NCBI GenBank assembly: GCA_905182985.1
Contig: CAJJDN010000067.1
Coordinates: forward strand, 28,403-92,402
Direction: 5' to 3'
Source: Paramecium sonneborni
Lineage: Eukaryota; Ciliophora; Oligohymenophorea; Peniculida; Parameciidae
DNA: 64,000 nt
The notes below the pieces were generated by a model. The model saw only the letters and a program-made list of their open reading frames with translations, had not been told where the DNA came from and ran no database searches. The translations under genes and the position numbers were made by a program. Positions 12,645 through 24,900 of this stretch are shown here, piece after piece; position 1 is the stretch's first letter; each line of letters starts with the position of its first letter.

Positions 12645-13778
12645 TCATATTTTAAACATGATTAAATAGGTTATCATCCAAAGAGGTAATGTGAAAATAG
12701 ATAAAAGGTAACTATTTAACAAAATAACTGCTACTATCTACTCTGCTTCTTACAGATATTGTCTTGCCAACAATAGTATATTTATGGATGATGGAGTGCA
12801 AAATGTTACAAATAACATAAACAATTAACACTTATCTTCAATTATGTTCTGGGTGTGTACTATTATGATAACACAGAGACCAAGGATAGGCATCAATAGT
12901 AACCGATTGAATACTATATATAATATTGTTTAATATTTTTCCAGTCTCTCTGAATTTTCAAAATAAATCTGATATAGACTACTTCCAAGAATTATTAAAA
13001 CAATAGGTGAAGTCGCCTTTGATATTGTTTAAATTGGCACAAAAATTGTATTATATATTATATTGTTGTTAAGTAAACAGGTTTACATTATTGGAATGCA
13101 AATAAATGCAATTGAAACCAAAGTAGCACATAAAGGAGGATTCCAGAATGACTTTTTTTTCTCATCATTTTAACTTTTTGATTCTTAATAGGATGACAAA
13201 GGTTAAGTCAATTAATTTTATTAAGGAAGTGATAAACTCGTCATTTCTAATTCTGTTTGAGTATTTTCTTGTTATTCTAAAATACTGCGTCCTATTGTCC
13301 ATCTAATTGCAGTGACTAATACAGTTTAGATTATCACTGTTGTGATTAGTTTTGCCTCAATTAGTTTTTCTGGTTATCCAGTCATCTATGCAAACCATTT
13401 ACTAAGACCATAACAAAGTTGCAATTATAAATTTGTAGTATGTGGATTAGAAGATGCTAAAAGTATTACAGAATTCAGAGAGTTTTGTTTTATCCAAAAT
13501 TTGTTACTCAATATTCCTACTAAATATCCTAGAAATAAACATAAAAGCGTGATCACAATACATGGAATATACATATAAAGAGTTTCTAAAGTCAAACTCT
13601 TTAGAAAGTTAGTAAATATTAATGCTGGAATAAATAAATTCTCAGTCAAATTAGAAAGCTAACTTGTTAGTTATTTATTGATAATTTTTTTATAGCTTAA
13701 ATACGCTCCTATGCCACTTATCGAAAATACACCAAAAGTTGTTGAAACAATAGCTATAATAATAGTCAATTCCTGCAT
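12645..13778 (-). CDS. auxin-efflux-carrier (AEC) family transporter, copy 2
   Basis: Intronless paralogue of the downstream AEC gene, 377 residues. Matching landmarks: VSTTFGVFSISGIGAYLSYK at the N-terminus, LFIPALIFTNFLKSLTLET, the NPHTTNLQLQLCYGLSKW segment after helix four, and a C-terminal ...LPLWMITYLIMFKI ending. The two proteins are clearly homologous along their length but differ at many positions, so the duplication is not recent. The start at 13778 is 83 bp from the start of the divergent hydrolase gene at 13862, so the two may share a promoter region. Predicted to sit in the plasma or an organelle membrane; the cargo cannot be inferred. Confidence 0.87.
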
Positions 13779-13861
13779 ATTAAGTATAAAGTGATTTAAT
13801 TTCAAATAAATTGAAAAATACTTAGAAATATCCTAATTAATCATATTAATTCTAAATTTTA

Positions 13862-15679
13862 ATGACGAAATATAGTCTTATTTTTGCTTGTCTTTTAATT
13901 TGTTGTTTTGGAAAGAAAACAGTATATGATAGATTACATGGTACTCACATTGAAGAAGAATTCGAAAATGAAGTAATTACGGAGATAACAATGTATGATG
14001 GAGAAGACCCTAAATTAAAATATGAATAAATGATGAATACCTTTATGAGATTAAGTAATTGATAATAAATTATATGTAGATGAGACATAAGTTATAGGTT
14101 GTAGGAAAACTGATCATCATGAATTCTTTGGAATGTTTTTTCAAAATGCTGGAAGAATAGGAAATGGTGGATAAAATAATATTAAATTAATCAAGTATGA
14201 GGATGATTGTTATGAATCAATGAGGGTTTCATATGAAACGAATGAAGCAAAGAAGTTATTCTTATTATATATTATTATATTTTAGTCGTGTTTAAGTTAC
14301 CTTTACTCCTGGAAAATATAAAAATAGTTAATAATGTTCTGAATTTTATTTGATAGGTACAACTTTGAATTATAATATCGTCAACATTAAAGATTGTAAA
14401 ATTATTAAAATTAATTTTATTTAGAGAAGGAACATAGAGTCTATTTTAATTTTAGAAATGAGAAATAAGTTGAAGCATTTAAATATACAGGTGCATATAT
14501 ATTTAGAACATGTGATTATTTGGAGAATTGGTTTGGTGATTTATTGATGACATTAGAATTATTTTTTGGTGGTTTTTCAAGTAATCCTTATTTAGGTCCA
14601 ATATTTGGAAGGTAGATTGTTAAATATATTTTAGTCATCCACCTGATTGGATGGTAAGATCAAATATAGAATTTATAGAGAGAACAACAGGTTTTAGATG
14701 GTAAGAAAGACCAAATGTTGTTGTTGATTTGAAAGTTGATGAAGTAAACAATGGAGATTTTTTAGCAATTACTAGATTTGATGGATTAGATTAAATTATT
14801 GAATGGGGAACAGGAGGTAGAATAGGTCATAGTGCAATGATATTTGAAATAGATGGCGAAAAATATGTAATTGAATCATAAGATGCATGGTATTGGCCTA
14901 CTAAAAGAATTTAAAAGACAAAATGGGAAGATTGGAAAGTATATGCTAAGAATGCTGGATTTAATGTTGCTGTTTTACCTTTGAGTCCAGAAAAAAGAGC
15001 ATAATGGGATTAAGAAGCAGCTTTAGAATATTGGAAAAAGATGGAAGGTTAACCATATGGATATCATACTTTTTTATTTGGTTGGATTGATACACCAACA
15101 GATAATTATCCAAAACCTTTGAGTGCAGAGTTTGCTACTTATTTATTCTCTTTTATAGAAAAGATAGCACCAGGACCAATAACTTCATTAGTAGGAGAAG
15201 CTTTAAATAAAAGATTAGGTACAGAAGGTTTATCAGTATCAGAAATAGCAATAGAAGCTGCAAAAAGAGGAATAGAATTGGTATGAATTAAATAAATATT
15301 GATAGGGAGATTTATATGCAATTGTAGAAAGAGATGAATGGATATATAGTGATGGTCCAAGTTAAGCATGTGCTGCATTTGTTACTGCTATGTATAAAGC
15401 AGCTGGTTTATTCAAACCATTCCATATTGAAGCACTTGAGTAATAATCATAATTTATGATAGGTTTACACCTAAAGATATTTATCAATTGAAATTCTTTG
15501 ATTAAAATTATATTGTTCCAAATAAATGCAAGTAGAATGATCCAGATCTTCCTTATTGTTAATTGATGGGATCTCATAGAATTGAATTAGAAGGATATAA
15601 TACAGTTGAACCATATGAAAATATGAATGAGAGATGCCCAAGTATTCCACCTGAATATATAAGGCCTGATAATTGTTGA
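13862..15679 (+). CDS. secreted papain-fold-like hydrolase (permuted NlpC/P60-like)
   Basis: Seven exons joined by introns at 14055-14079, 14255-14285, 14396-14424, 14612-14634, 15281-15305 and 15440-15462 give a 553-residue protein in frame. The start shows a signal peptide (MTKYSLIFACLLICCFGKK). The centre contains RIGHSAMIFEIDGEKYVIES, resembling the His-bearing strand of permuted papain-fold peptidases. About 200 residues later comes SQACAAFVTAMYKAAGL, where the Cys would be the nucleophile; this His-before-Cys order fits the permuted (YiiX-like) arrangement. Cysteines near the C-terminus may form disulfides. Likely exported to a vacuole, alveolar compartment or outside. The family assignment is inference from the two motif contexts; that it is a secreted protein is well supported. 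Confidence 0.8.
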
Positions 15680-15734
15680 CTTTTTAAGTCTAAATAGAAA
15701 TATATATTTATTCAACATATTTAAATATTATATA

Positions 15735-18084
15735 TCAAGGTAAAAAGTTATCCTCTACCCCATCTTAGAATTGTTCATCATCTATATTTTATCTCATGTT
15801 AGTCTTAGGAGGTGGTTACTTATTACCTCTCCTAATAATTATAAGTTATTAATAAAATACCTTGTATTATTGGTGAAACTAACGGGGTTATCATCTCCTT
15901 ATGGTAATCTAACCTATTCCTCTTCATTATTAATCAAATTAATATCTTGACCTTGATAACCTTCCATCATTTCCATTTCTCTTTCTAATTTTCTTAATTG
16001 TCCCGCATATTCTTCATATGGTAATCCCATTTCTCTACATAATTAGACTAAAAATCGAAGACCTAAAGTAATACTCATTTATTTATACATTCAATATTAT
16101 CTGGATAATCAGAATATATTTTTTAATAATTTCCTAATGCCTTTTAAAAATGTCCCATTCTTCTATAACAACTAGCTACCATCAATTTCCATTTCACATC
16201 TCTTGTCTATACTTATGCTGCTCTCTCAAAATACATGCTTGATTTCTCATACATTTCTTATTTAACATAATAAACTCCTAACCATGATATTGTATCAATA
16301 TTTGTTGGTAATATTCTATATGATTCCTAAAAATAATGCAATGCTTATGGTTCATCATCTTCCTATTTAAATATTCATATAATATTTACTCTAGCAAATA
16401 AAGATCCTAATCTTGCTAGAATGTTAGGATCATTTGGAACTTTGTTCAATAATTCTAAATACCATTTCATAGCTTATTTTGAATTTCCTGTCATTTCATA
16501 TAATGTTGCCATTTAATACAACACTTCTGGAATACAAACAATTGTTTATAACTTATCTAATGCTTATAATGATTCAACAAACATATTTAATTTTCTATTT
16601 ACATAGGCTAAATTATAGAGAGCTTCAATGCAATCTGCTTCCACACCTATTGCTTCTAAATATTATTCTTTAGCTCTCAAGAATTCATTTTTGACATATA
16701 AACAATTTCCTCTATTTACTAAAGCTTTAGCATTGTATCTATCATATGTTATAGCAATTTCAGCATATTTTTCAGCTTATTTACAATCATTTTCTAAGAA
16801 ATACAGAAATGAAATATTTGTAGCAATACGAGCCATAATTTATTTATCTTTTTTTTCAAATCCTTTGAGTGTTTCAATAGATTTTTCAATATTCTTTTTT
16901 TTTAAATAAGCCATAGCTTTACATATTTCAATTTCAGTTTCAGCTTCAGGAAAAGTTGAATTTTTGAGTTATTCTAGAATCCATTCGTATCCTACAATAA
17001 TATCTTCTTCTATCAAGGGAGCAATTAATTTAGCAGAAGTTACAATATAATATATAGCTTCTCTTCTTCTTTCTTTAGTATCTTCTCTTAATTTATCAGT
17101 AATGGTCGTACCCTTATTTTCATTATTTTCTTCTTCACTTTCTCCTGGTATTTCAATAGTCAATAGAGTAACAAAATAATCTTTCATTTTATTCTTATTT
17201 CCACTCAAATATAAACAAATCATAAGATTAAAACCAGTAGGGAAATCAGGAGAGTTTTTAAGAATTTATTCATAAGTAGTAATAGCCTCTTTGATTTTTT
17301 CTTTTCCTAATCTTACTTAAGCATGTCCAATATTTTTTTATATTTTGAATCTCATTTCTTTTGATGTAGCAGGAATTAAATCTAATGCCATTTTATACAT
17401 TTTAATGGCAGTAGTATATTTTTTTTATTCAAAATAAATATTTCCCATATTGACTCTTAATCTTCCAGCCTAAGGATATTGTTTACACTTGATAATTTCT
17501 TAGTATTTTGCTAAAGCATCAGAATGAAGTCCATTAGCATGTAATGCACATGCTTAAGTTAAGGCAGCACAATAACTAAGATCTGTATTAATAGATTCTG
17601 CTAAATTTTATGCTTCTTTAGATTATCTTAATTTTTTTTCTTTATTGAATGCCTCTTTAGCTTTTTCCAAACATTCAGAGAGATTACCTCTTAATTTAGA
17701 CATAGCACTTTATTCTATTAAAGTATTAATCTCTTTTTCAATAGTTTTAAATTATTCTTCGGGATTAGTTTCAAGTTTTGGTTTATTCAAATTAATTTGA
17801 TTTTGAGTAGAATTGAATGGATCCTTTTTCTATCCAAAATTAGCTCCTCTATTTGATGTCATAGGTCTAGCTTCTGCTTAAGGTTATCTAGCAGCTGTTC
17901 CAAGTGGTTTTCCTCTAGATGGTTATGGTCCACCTGGTGCAGGTTATTATGCCTATATATTAATATAAATAATGTTATATACTCTGACATTCTCGAAATT
18001 GTAATTATTTACAGGTGGCTTACCACCTGTTTGATTGAAATTATTACCACTTATACCAAAGGCTCCATATTAAGATTAATTCAT
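15735..18084 (-). CDS. IFT88: intraflagellar transport protein 88
   Basis: A 754-residue TPR protein, a core subunit of the IFT-B complex that builds cilia. Introns at 17953-17982 (30 nt), 16063-16088 (26 nt) and 15832-15860 (29 nt) make the frame exact. A Gly/Pro-rich start (MNQSQYGAFGISGNN..., later RPMTSNRGANFG) precedes many TPR units, for example QYPQAGRLRVNMGNIYFEQK, DFPTGFNLMICLYLSGNK and ILARLGSLFARE. The family-specific end YPDNIECLRFLVQLCREMGL, followed by an acidic/basic tail, is present. The stop lies 55 bp from the stop of the convergent hydrolase gene. The start is only 29 bp downstream of the WASHC4 stop on the same strand. Confidence 0.93.
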
Positions 18085-18113
18085 TATATATATATTATTT
18101 AAATTTTGATTAA

Positions 18114-21100
18114 TCATTCTCCAAGAAATAGGATTTTACATGAATTGAATGCATAGAAGAACATTTAGAATTCATCATATTGCATATTTAATTTACGTAA
18201 TGACAATTCTTTTTACATGTTAATCTATTTATATGACTATTCTATTTACTTCATCTGTTGCTCTTTATGATTGATTTGGTTTTGCTGTTGCTAAAGTTTT
18301 AGCCTATTTCATATCTACAGTGAATTTACTCTTTATCTCTTTTCTCCAATGTAGTGAATCAAATTATGCTTTTTAATCCAATAAAGTTAAAAAAAATTGA
18401 ATTCCTAAAGTAAAACCATCATCCTAATTATATATGTCTATCTTTTTACACTAATAAACATTTCAGTTGTTGAATTCTTCTTTCCTATCTAATCTTTTGA
18501 TATCAACACCTTTTCTATGAAATTTAAAGTTAATGTAGGAACAATTAAATAAAATAGAGATAAATGTTCATTTTCTGGTGAGTTGATACTTGAAAATGCC
18601 TTTAATAATAACTTTAAATAATCTATCTTCTCTGAAAAACTTGATTTGTATTATGTAAATATCTCTTCTAATTCTTTTGAAGTACTTACTGTAGCATCTA
18701 TTATAAAATATAATAATATTATTACCACTAAATCCAGCTTCTCTTGTCAATGATTCCAATTAAGTTAGATTATATTAACTAGGAATATATTCTAAGCATT
18801 TTGAATTTACATGCAAAGCAGCTGATCTTAATAATCTTACAAATGCTAATGAATTTCCTATCTGAGTTATTAAAGTTCTAAATTTATCAATATAATTAGA
18901 TCCATCATCAAATGTACCCATTTTCTTTATTTCTTTATATAAAGCCTCTGCTCTTTCAAATGGATACTGACCATCCAATTCATCTTTCTTCTCTCTAAAG
19001 TATCTATCTTCTCTCACTAAAGGTGATTGTATTAGATCATCAAACAAGAATTGAGAAAACATTTGAATTTTCCTAATATTTCATATTCTTAATTAAATTA
19101 CTTTTATAAGAATTTATACACACTATTTACTGTTGTGCTCAATATACCAATTCCATGTGTTCTAATTGAATCAGCTATCTATTGAATACTTATCGAATAA
19201 ACCTATTTACTTTCAGATGTAACCTAATTATATTCAATCTAATATTAATACTTAAACAAATTATTGCTAATATAAATTATAAGTGTATTTAGTAAAGAAT
19301 TATTAGATATTCTTTAGAACAATAAGCACATCGAAGTTTCCTTAATCAACTGTTTAAGTAGGCAAATATACATTAATCAAATTTAAACCAAATTTAGAAT
19401 TAGCTAGACTTCTCATTTATTCATAAGTTTCTTAGTCATACATATTTAGAACATTTATATTATAGAATGTTTCATTAAGTATTTGATTTATTTCAGTTCT
19501 TAAATTAACAATAGAATCAAAAATTAAAACATAATCTATATCTAATAATCTCTTTAAATCTTTAACTTATTATTTAAATGGATTTAATGCTGTAATTTTT
19601 TCAATCAAAACTGTGTGAACTTAAATTCTTAAATAATCTTCAATATCTCTTGCTAATGGTTATAAATATTAAGCATAAAATTCCTTAACAACATATTATC
19701 TAAAAGAATCAAATAATTCTTCAGGATTTTCTAAATGCATACAATCTTTTAATTAAATTGAACAATCAGAAACAGCATTCAATAGAAATTAGAATCTCTT
19801 AGCTTATGAAGGATGTTGATATAAATATTGAAAGAAAGAAGGTAATAATTCTCTACACCAATAAAAATAAGTACTTGCTGTCACCTTCTTAACATAATAA
19901 GGTAATAAAATTAATTTATCAAGTTTCCAAAGTATATTTCTAAAATCTTCTTTTTCTTAATTTGTAAAAATATCTTTGGCTATCATAAAATCCATCAAAA
20001 AGTACATTGTTTATAATTTTAATGGAGAGAGTGTACTTTTAAGAATTGAATTCAAAATTTATAATGCTCCCAATATTTCAGCACCTCCAGTTCCAAAACT
20101 TTTAAGATTAGCTTTCATCTTTTCTAATACTTATTGAATAATTTTTTATCCATTTTTTGTAATATGATTTTAAATCAAAGCAGGTTAGAATACATCATAT
20201 TTTTATTCAAAATAATATTCAATTGCTTTTAACATTTCTACAGCCAAAACTACATCTTTTGATAATGCCAAATCTAATGATTATTCTTCTAATCCAAAAT
20301 TTCCTAATAATAATGATTATAATAAATTTCTAGTTTATGATGCTATAGTTAAACCTTATAAAACTAAAACTACTCTCTAATTCATTCTATCTTCAATGAA
20401 TCTTTATGCTCTTTCTCTATCTATCTTATCAATATTATTGAAAGATGCTTGACTACATGAAAATGAATCAACTCTTACAATCCAAGTTGTAAATGCAACA
20501 TATTATGCAGTCAATGCACTTTAAAACGAAACTGATAATTTTTATAAATAATTTTTAAAATTTGCAATTGGATCTTTAGGATCTATTGTTTAACTCTTTT
20601 TTGTTAATGGAGTTACTTCCATTAAGAATTTACTTAAATAGCATAAAACTTAGGAATGTCCATCTACCATTGGTATCTTTTTTTATAAAGACCAAAGATT
20701 TTTCCAAAGATCTCTATTTTCATCATTTGGGTATAATTATCTTACTAATGCATAAACACAAAATGTAGGTAATAATAAATCTCTTTCAAACATTTCTTTA
20801 GCTGTTCCTAAAGTTTTATCAAATAATTCATATCTTTCTTTAAGGTATGTATTTAATAAATTAAAGAAATCTTTATTATTTTTAATTGCAGGTATATTTG
20901 CATTTTTTTCCTTACCTGTTTTTTCATGTACATTTTAATCCCAATTTTAAGCTAAAACTGATTATAGACAATTTCCTGATAATACTGTTTTATCTAATCT
21001 AATCATAATTTTTTCTAATTGTTTGACATTCTATGCATTTGAATTAAATTTAGTAGGATCTGGTTTAACAATTTTAATCATTCTTTTACAAAAATTCCAA

Positions 21101-21864
21101 TGTTCTTATAGATAATCATTCTATTCTACAACATTATCTAAGACATAAATAAGTTGCAATGCTCTTCCTATTGTATCTAATGGAAAATTAAGATTAAAGA
21201 TTTTGATAATTTTAGAGATAGGATCTTTTTTATTATAAAGTAAATTCAATTGATTGACTAGATGAGTGATGTAATTGATGAGTTTTTTAATAATGTCATA
21301 AATTTACTTGAATTATCCTAACATTCTACAAATCATGATTTCAGCTTCACCATCACTTAGTTTTCTTTCTTCTTCTAAGTGTAGATCTGCTAATTCTCCA
21401 TAGATTGTGAGTTTATCAAGAAATTTATAAAACTATAGAATAATAATATTTTTGATATACTTAATCTTCAATCTATCTAATTTAATTATCAATAAAGACG
21501 AATGATGCACAAATCTTATCAAAAACTTTGTTATCTGATTTCATGAAATCAAACAATCCCATATTTTTTTCATAGACCATAAAATGACTCTGAATAATGC
21601 TTTCATAATCAGGTTAAGTTAATGGTATTTGATAATCCTCTTCAAATGCTGAAAATTTAACAATATGATTGTTGTACAATTAATTAAACTTTTAGAAGTA
21701 TTCCTCATAAGGTTTTGCTATAGAATATTTAATTAATGCTTACATGCCATTAATACTTCTTTACCAAAAAGACCATCATCTTCTAAATCAATATCTTCTT
21801 CTTCATCAAAATAATTTTGTTTCTTTTACTCCTCTTTTTATTGCTGGAATCTATTTTTCTTCAT
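18114..21864 (-). CDS. WASHC4: WASH complex subunit 4 (SWIP)
   Basis: An 1,186-residue protein after removal of seven introns of 25-29 nt, close to the usual ~1,170 for this family. SWIP is a scaffold of the endosomal WASH complex that drives Arp2/3 actin branching. Landmarks are a basic/acidic N-terminus (EEEDIDLEDDGLFGKE), the long helical body, DSIRTHGIGILSTTVN, and the strongly conserved FSQFLFDDLIQSPLVREDRY followed by FERAEALYKEIKKMG and FRTLITQIGNSLAFVRLLRS. The C-terminus has SPENEHLSLFYLIVPTLTLNF, SLHWRKEIKSKF and NSCKILFLGE. The last intron (25 nt) restores the end INMQKELSLRKLNMQYDEF. It is packed between Sec24 (33 bp upstream) and IFT88 (29 bp downstream), all on the minus strand. 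Confidence 0.92.
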
Positions 21865-21897
21865 TGTATATTGTTATTATATATATATATATTAATG

Positions 21898-24240
21898 TCA
21901 ACCAATATATTGTACAAATTGATTATATCCCATTCTATAATTCTTATTAAAATCATCATAAATTAAGTTTTAAAAGAAAAGTTCCTCCCATCTTGTTTTA
22001 CTTCCTTGTTTTACTATATACAATGGTGCATATTTGGTATACTTATTACTAACATTAATGAATATATACTTTCTTAATTCATTGAGAAGATAATAAAGTT
22101 TATCATTTATTGGATTTTAGGAATTGGAATAAAGATTGTCTTCTACTAAATTCATGTTCTGATAATGTTTACCAAATATGTCAGCCATTTGATTTTCATC
22201 ATGAATTCTACTTATAGATGATCATTTAGTACTTGCAAATGAATAAAATTAAATAATTGCCACAATCCATTAAAAGTAAACCTCCATTAGAAACTTCTTC
22301 CAAAACTAATGAAATAGACTATGGATAAATGAAATAACCACTGTCATCATAAATACACTCTTATTCTTTCAAATCCGAGATATTATACAATTGAGGTACA
22401 ATATAAGTTACTAATTCATCAACATTCAAATATTAGTATATTGATCTTTAGTAATTTATATAATCAGTTAAAACAGATAATTGATCAAAGTTATAATGAA
22501 GGATTTAAGATTTCATTATTCCTAACATATAAGAATGTAAGGAATCCAATGGTTCTTTGAATAATTTACAATTATTAGATATTGATCTTGTTGCAGCAAT
22601 CAAAAAGTCTTTAGTTTAAATACAATCTTTAACATCTTTAGCAATATTTAATTGAGATAAAGCAATCTTATACAATGAAATAGCTAAACATGGTTAATCA
22701 ATTTAAGAATAGATTGTCTTTATAGAATTCGTAATTGGAATACAAATATTATGAACCCGTATTCTTCTCTCTCCATTATTTGATGTATATAATAATGCTG
22801 TTTAAATATATAAATTATCGTATGGGGCTCTAGGTTGATTCAATTCCAATTCATACATTAATACCTTTTGACTAAACAATAATAATATACACTTATTACT
22901 CTTCAGTACATGTAACATTTAACAAATCTGCATTTTTTACTGTATAATTTCCATATATACATTTTATTTTCCATCCAATAGATAGTCGAATTCTAAATAC
23001 TGATTCCCATGTGTAATCTTTTCCTAAAACTCCAAGAAAATCATAATAAAATCTTTGTGCTTAATATTATTATGAATTTTATACTACAAATAGTTAAATC
23101 ATCATAATAAAACATATCTCCATTTAAATATTTTACTAATTGATTTAAAGTACCAACATTATTAAATCCTGCTGGTACAATAAAAATGGATGGACAAATA
23201 TAATTTAAATGCATCTTTTCACAAATTTATTTTAAAATATTGTTAGTTGGTTAAAAGTGATTTAATGGACTTTTTTAATTTTCAGTAATATTTAATTCTT
23301 TTATTGGATAAGATGTTAATATTATTAATTTACCTCCATTATCTTACATTATCTTTTAGGTTAAATTCAATGCTGCTATGAATTAAGTACTCTTTTCTTT
23401 TGGTTTAGGAAATAGAACACTTAATTGATTTAAAAATGCAACAATAATATCTTTAGATTCTTATAAATTAAATAAATAATCTCCAGGTGTTGGCATATCA
23501 TTATCATCTGTCAATACATACATTTATACTTATTTAAGTTTACTATTAAAATTGTATAAATGTATGTTAGTATCATATGTAATAAAACCAAATAATGTTC
23601 TTTCATTAAATTTATCTTCTACAATCATATCCTTAATTATCTATCCCATAATACCCAAAATCCCTTCACTTTTACTTGACACGTCAATCATAAAAAAATA
23701 TGCAGGAGCCATTGGTGGTCTCATTTAATATTCTTGGCCTGCCTTTATATCATATGATCCTGTACACAAATCAGCTCTTTTATCTAAATCTTCAGGTTAT
23801 AAGAAGTTTTTCGGTATTTTTATCATACAAGTACATATATTACATCTCAAATATTCTTCATCTTTCATTCGTTCCATAAATGGATTAATGTATGCTCTAC
23901 AATTCTAACATCTCATTATTGGATTACTCCCATAGTTCACACAAGGAAATCCTTATTTAATAGATTATCCATAAGGTTATATTATCACAGCAAATGGAAT
24001 CTTTGCCTCCATATACATTTCTTTTGTTCTAGGAAATACTCTGCAGGTGCTTCTTATATTATTTATAGAATTGTATTGCTGATATTCCTCTATATTTTTA
24101 ACAACTTCTTCATCTTATTTTTCTAACCATTTTTATTAATCAATCTCCTAACATTACACATTAGGTATTTATTATTATTATTATTATTACAATGATTCTA
24201 ATCTTCCGCTCTTTTCTAAAATTTTCCTATGAACACTCAT
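21898..24240 (-). CDS. SEC24: COPII coat protein Sec24
   Basis: A 754-residue cargo-binding subunit of the COPII coat at ER exit sites. The start at 24240 (MSVHRKILEKSGRLESL) leads into a short Q-rich segment instead of the long Pro-rich tail common in Sec24. Then come the zinc finger (CQNCRAYINPFMERM...LRCNICTCM), the trunk (PPMAPAYFFMIDVSSKSEG, TLFGFITYDTNIHLYNF, CPSIFIVPAGFNN), the beta-sandwich (GERRIRVHNICIPITN), the helical domain and the gelsolin domain (GGLLLMDCGNYLILFIC). Introns at 23060-23084 (25 nt, ends AAG), near 22873-22900 (28 nt) and in the gelsolin domain (25 nt) fit an exact frame. Its start codon is just 23 bp from the divergent NDUFA5 start. Confidence 0.9.
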
Positions 24241-24263
24241 TAATTATTATTTATTAAATATAA

Positions 24264-24858
24264 ATGATTCGAACACTCTTTAGATGGATGCCACGATTCA
24301 GATTTTCAACTAAACTTGGATCTTCCAATGTTGCTTCTGGTACTCAAACATCAGCTACTTAAACAAATCCTATTCCTGTTTATTTAAGACCTTATGATGC
24401 CAAGAAGTACGAGGTACCCTCATCTAAAATAAAATTAACCACTGGATACAGTTTCCTTGATGTTGAACCTATGCCAAGAGCAAAGATTATGAAATTATGC
24501 TACACAATACTTGATAAATTAAAGACAGAAATCCCTGAAGGAGTTCTATACAGAATTTACACTGAGGAAAAATTAAAGTACATAATGCGTATTACAGATG
24601 AAATTGAAGATATCAGACAACTTGAAGAGGAATTTGGATTTGAACAAATCGAATTCCTCATTTAGCAACTTGTTAAGGAAGTTGATTTAGTTGATTAAAT
24701 GAAGTATAGTATTGACATATTTCTATAGATACTTTAAACCTTGGGAATAAACTCAAGATGAAAGTACTTTTGAATTGTTGAGATAACCACATCCTGCTTT
24801 GAAACATTAAAGAAATGACAAACCCCCAAGAGAATAAACTAAATTTATTGGAAATTGA
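24264..24858 (+). CDS. NDUFA5: mitochondrial complex I subunit NDUFA5 (B13)
   Basis: A 189-residue accessory subunit of NADH:ubiquinone oxidoreductase. The first ~15 residues (MIRTLFRWMPRFRFSTK) are Arg-rich and amphipathic, as expected for mitochondrial import. The core has YTILDKLKTEIPEGVLYRIY and EEKLKYIMRITDEIEDIRQL, then EFLIQQLVKEVDLVDQMK. A 25-nt intron at 24704-24728 leads to the family's C-terminal signature KYFKPWEQ. The tail is longer than in animals. The intron makes the frame exact (190 codons with stop). The divergent Sec24 start is 23 bp away, leaving almost no room for separate promoters. Confidence 0.9.
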
Positions 24859-24900
24859 TATTTACAATAATAATAACAATAATAAATATTATTTTCATTT

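Noticed and set aside
18775..19062. Stand-alone short gene (MFSQFLFDD...)
   Set aside because: It is an in-frame piece of the WASHC4 gene that looks separate only if TAA/TAG are read as stops. The same holds for pieces inside IFT88, AEC copy 2, NDUFA5 and the XRCC1-like gene.
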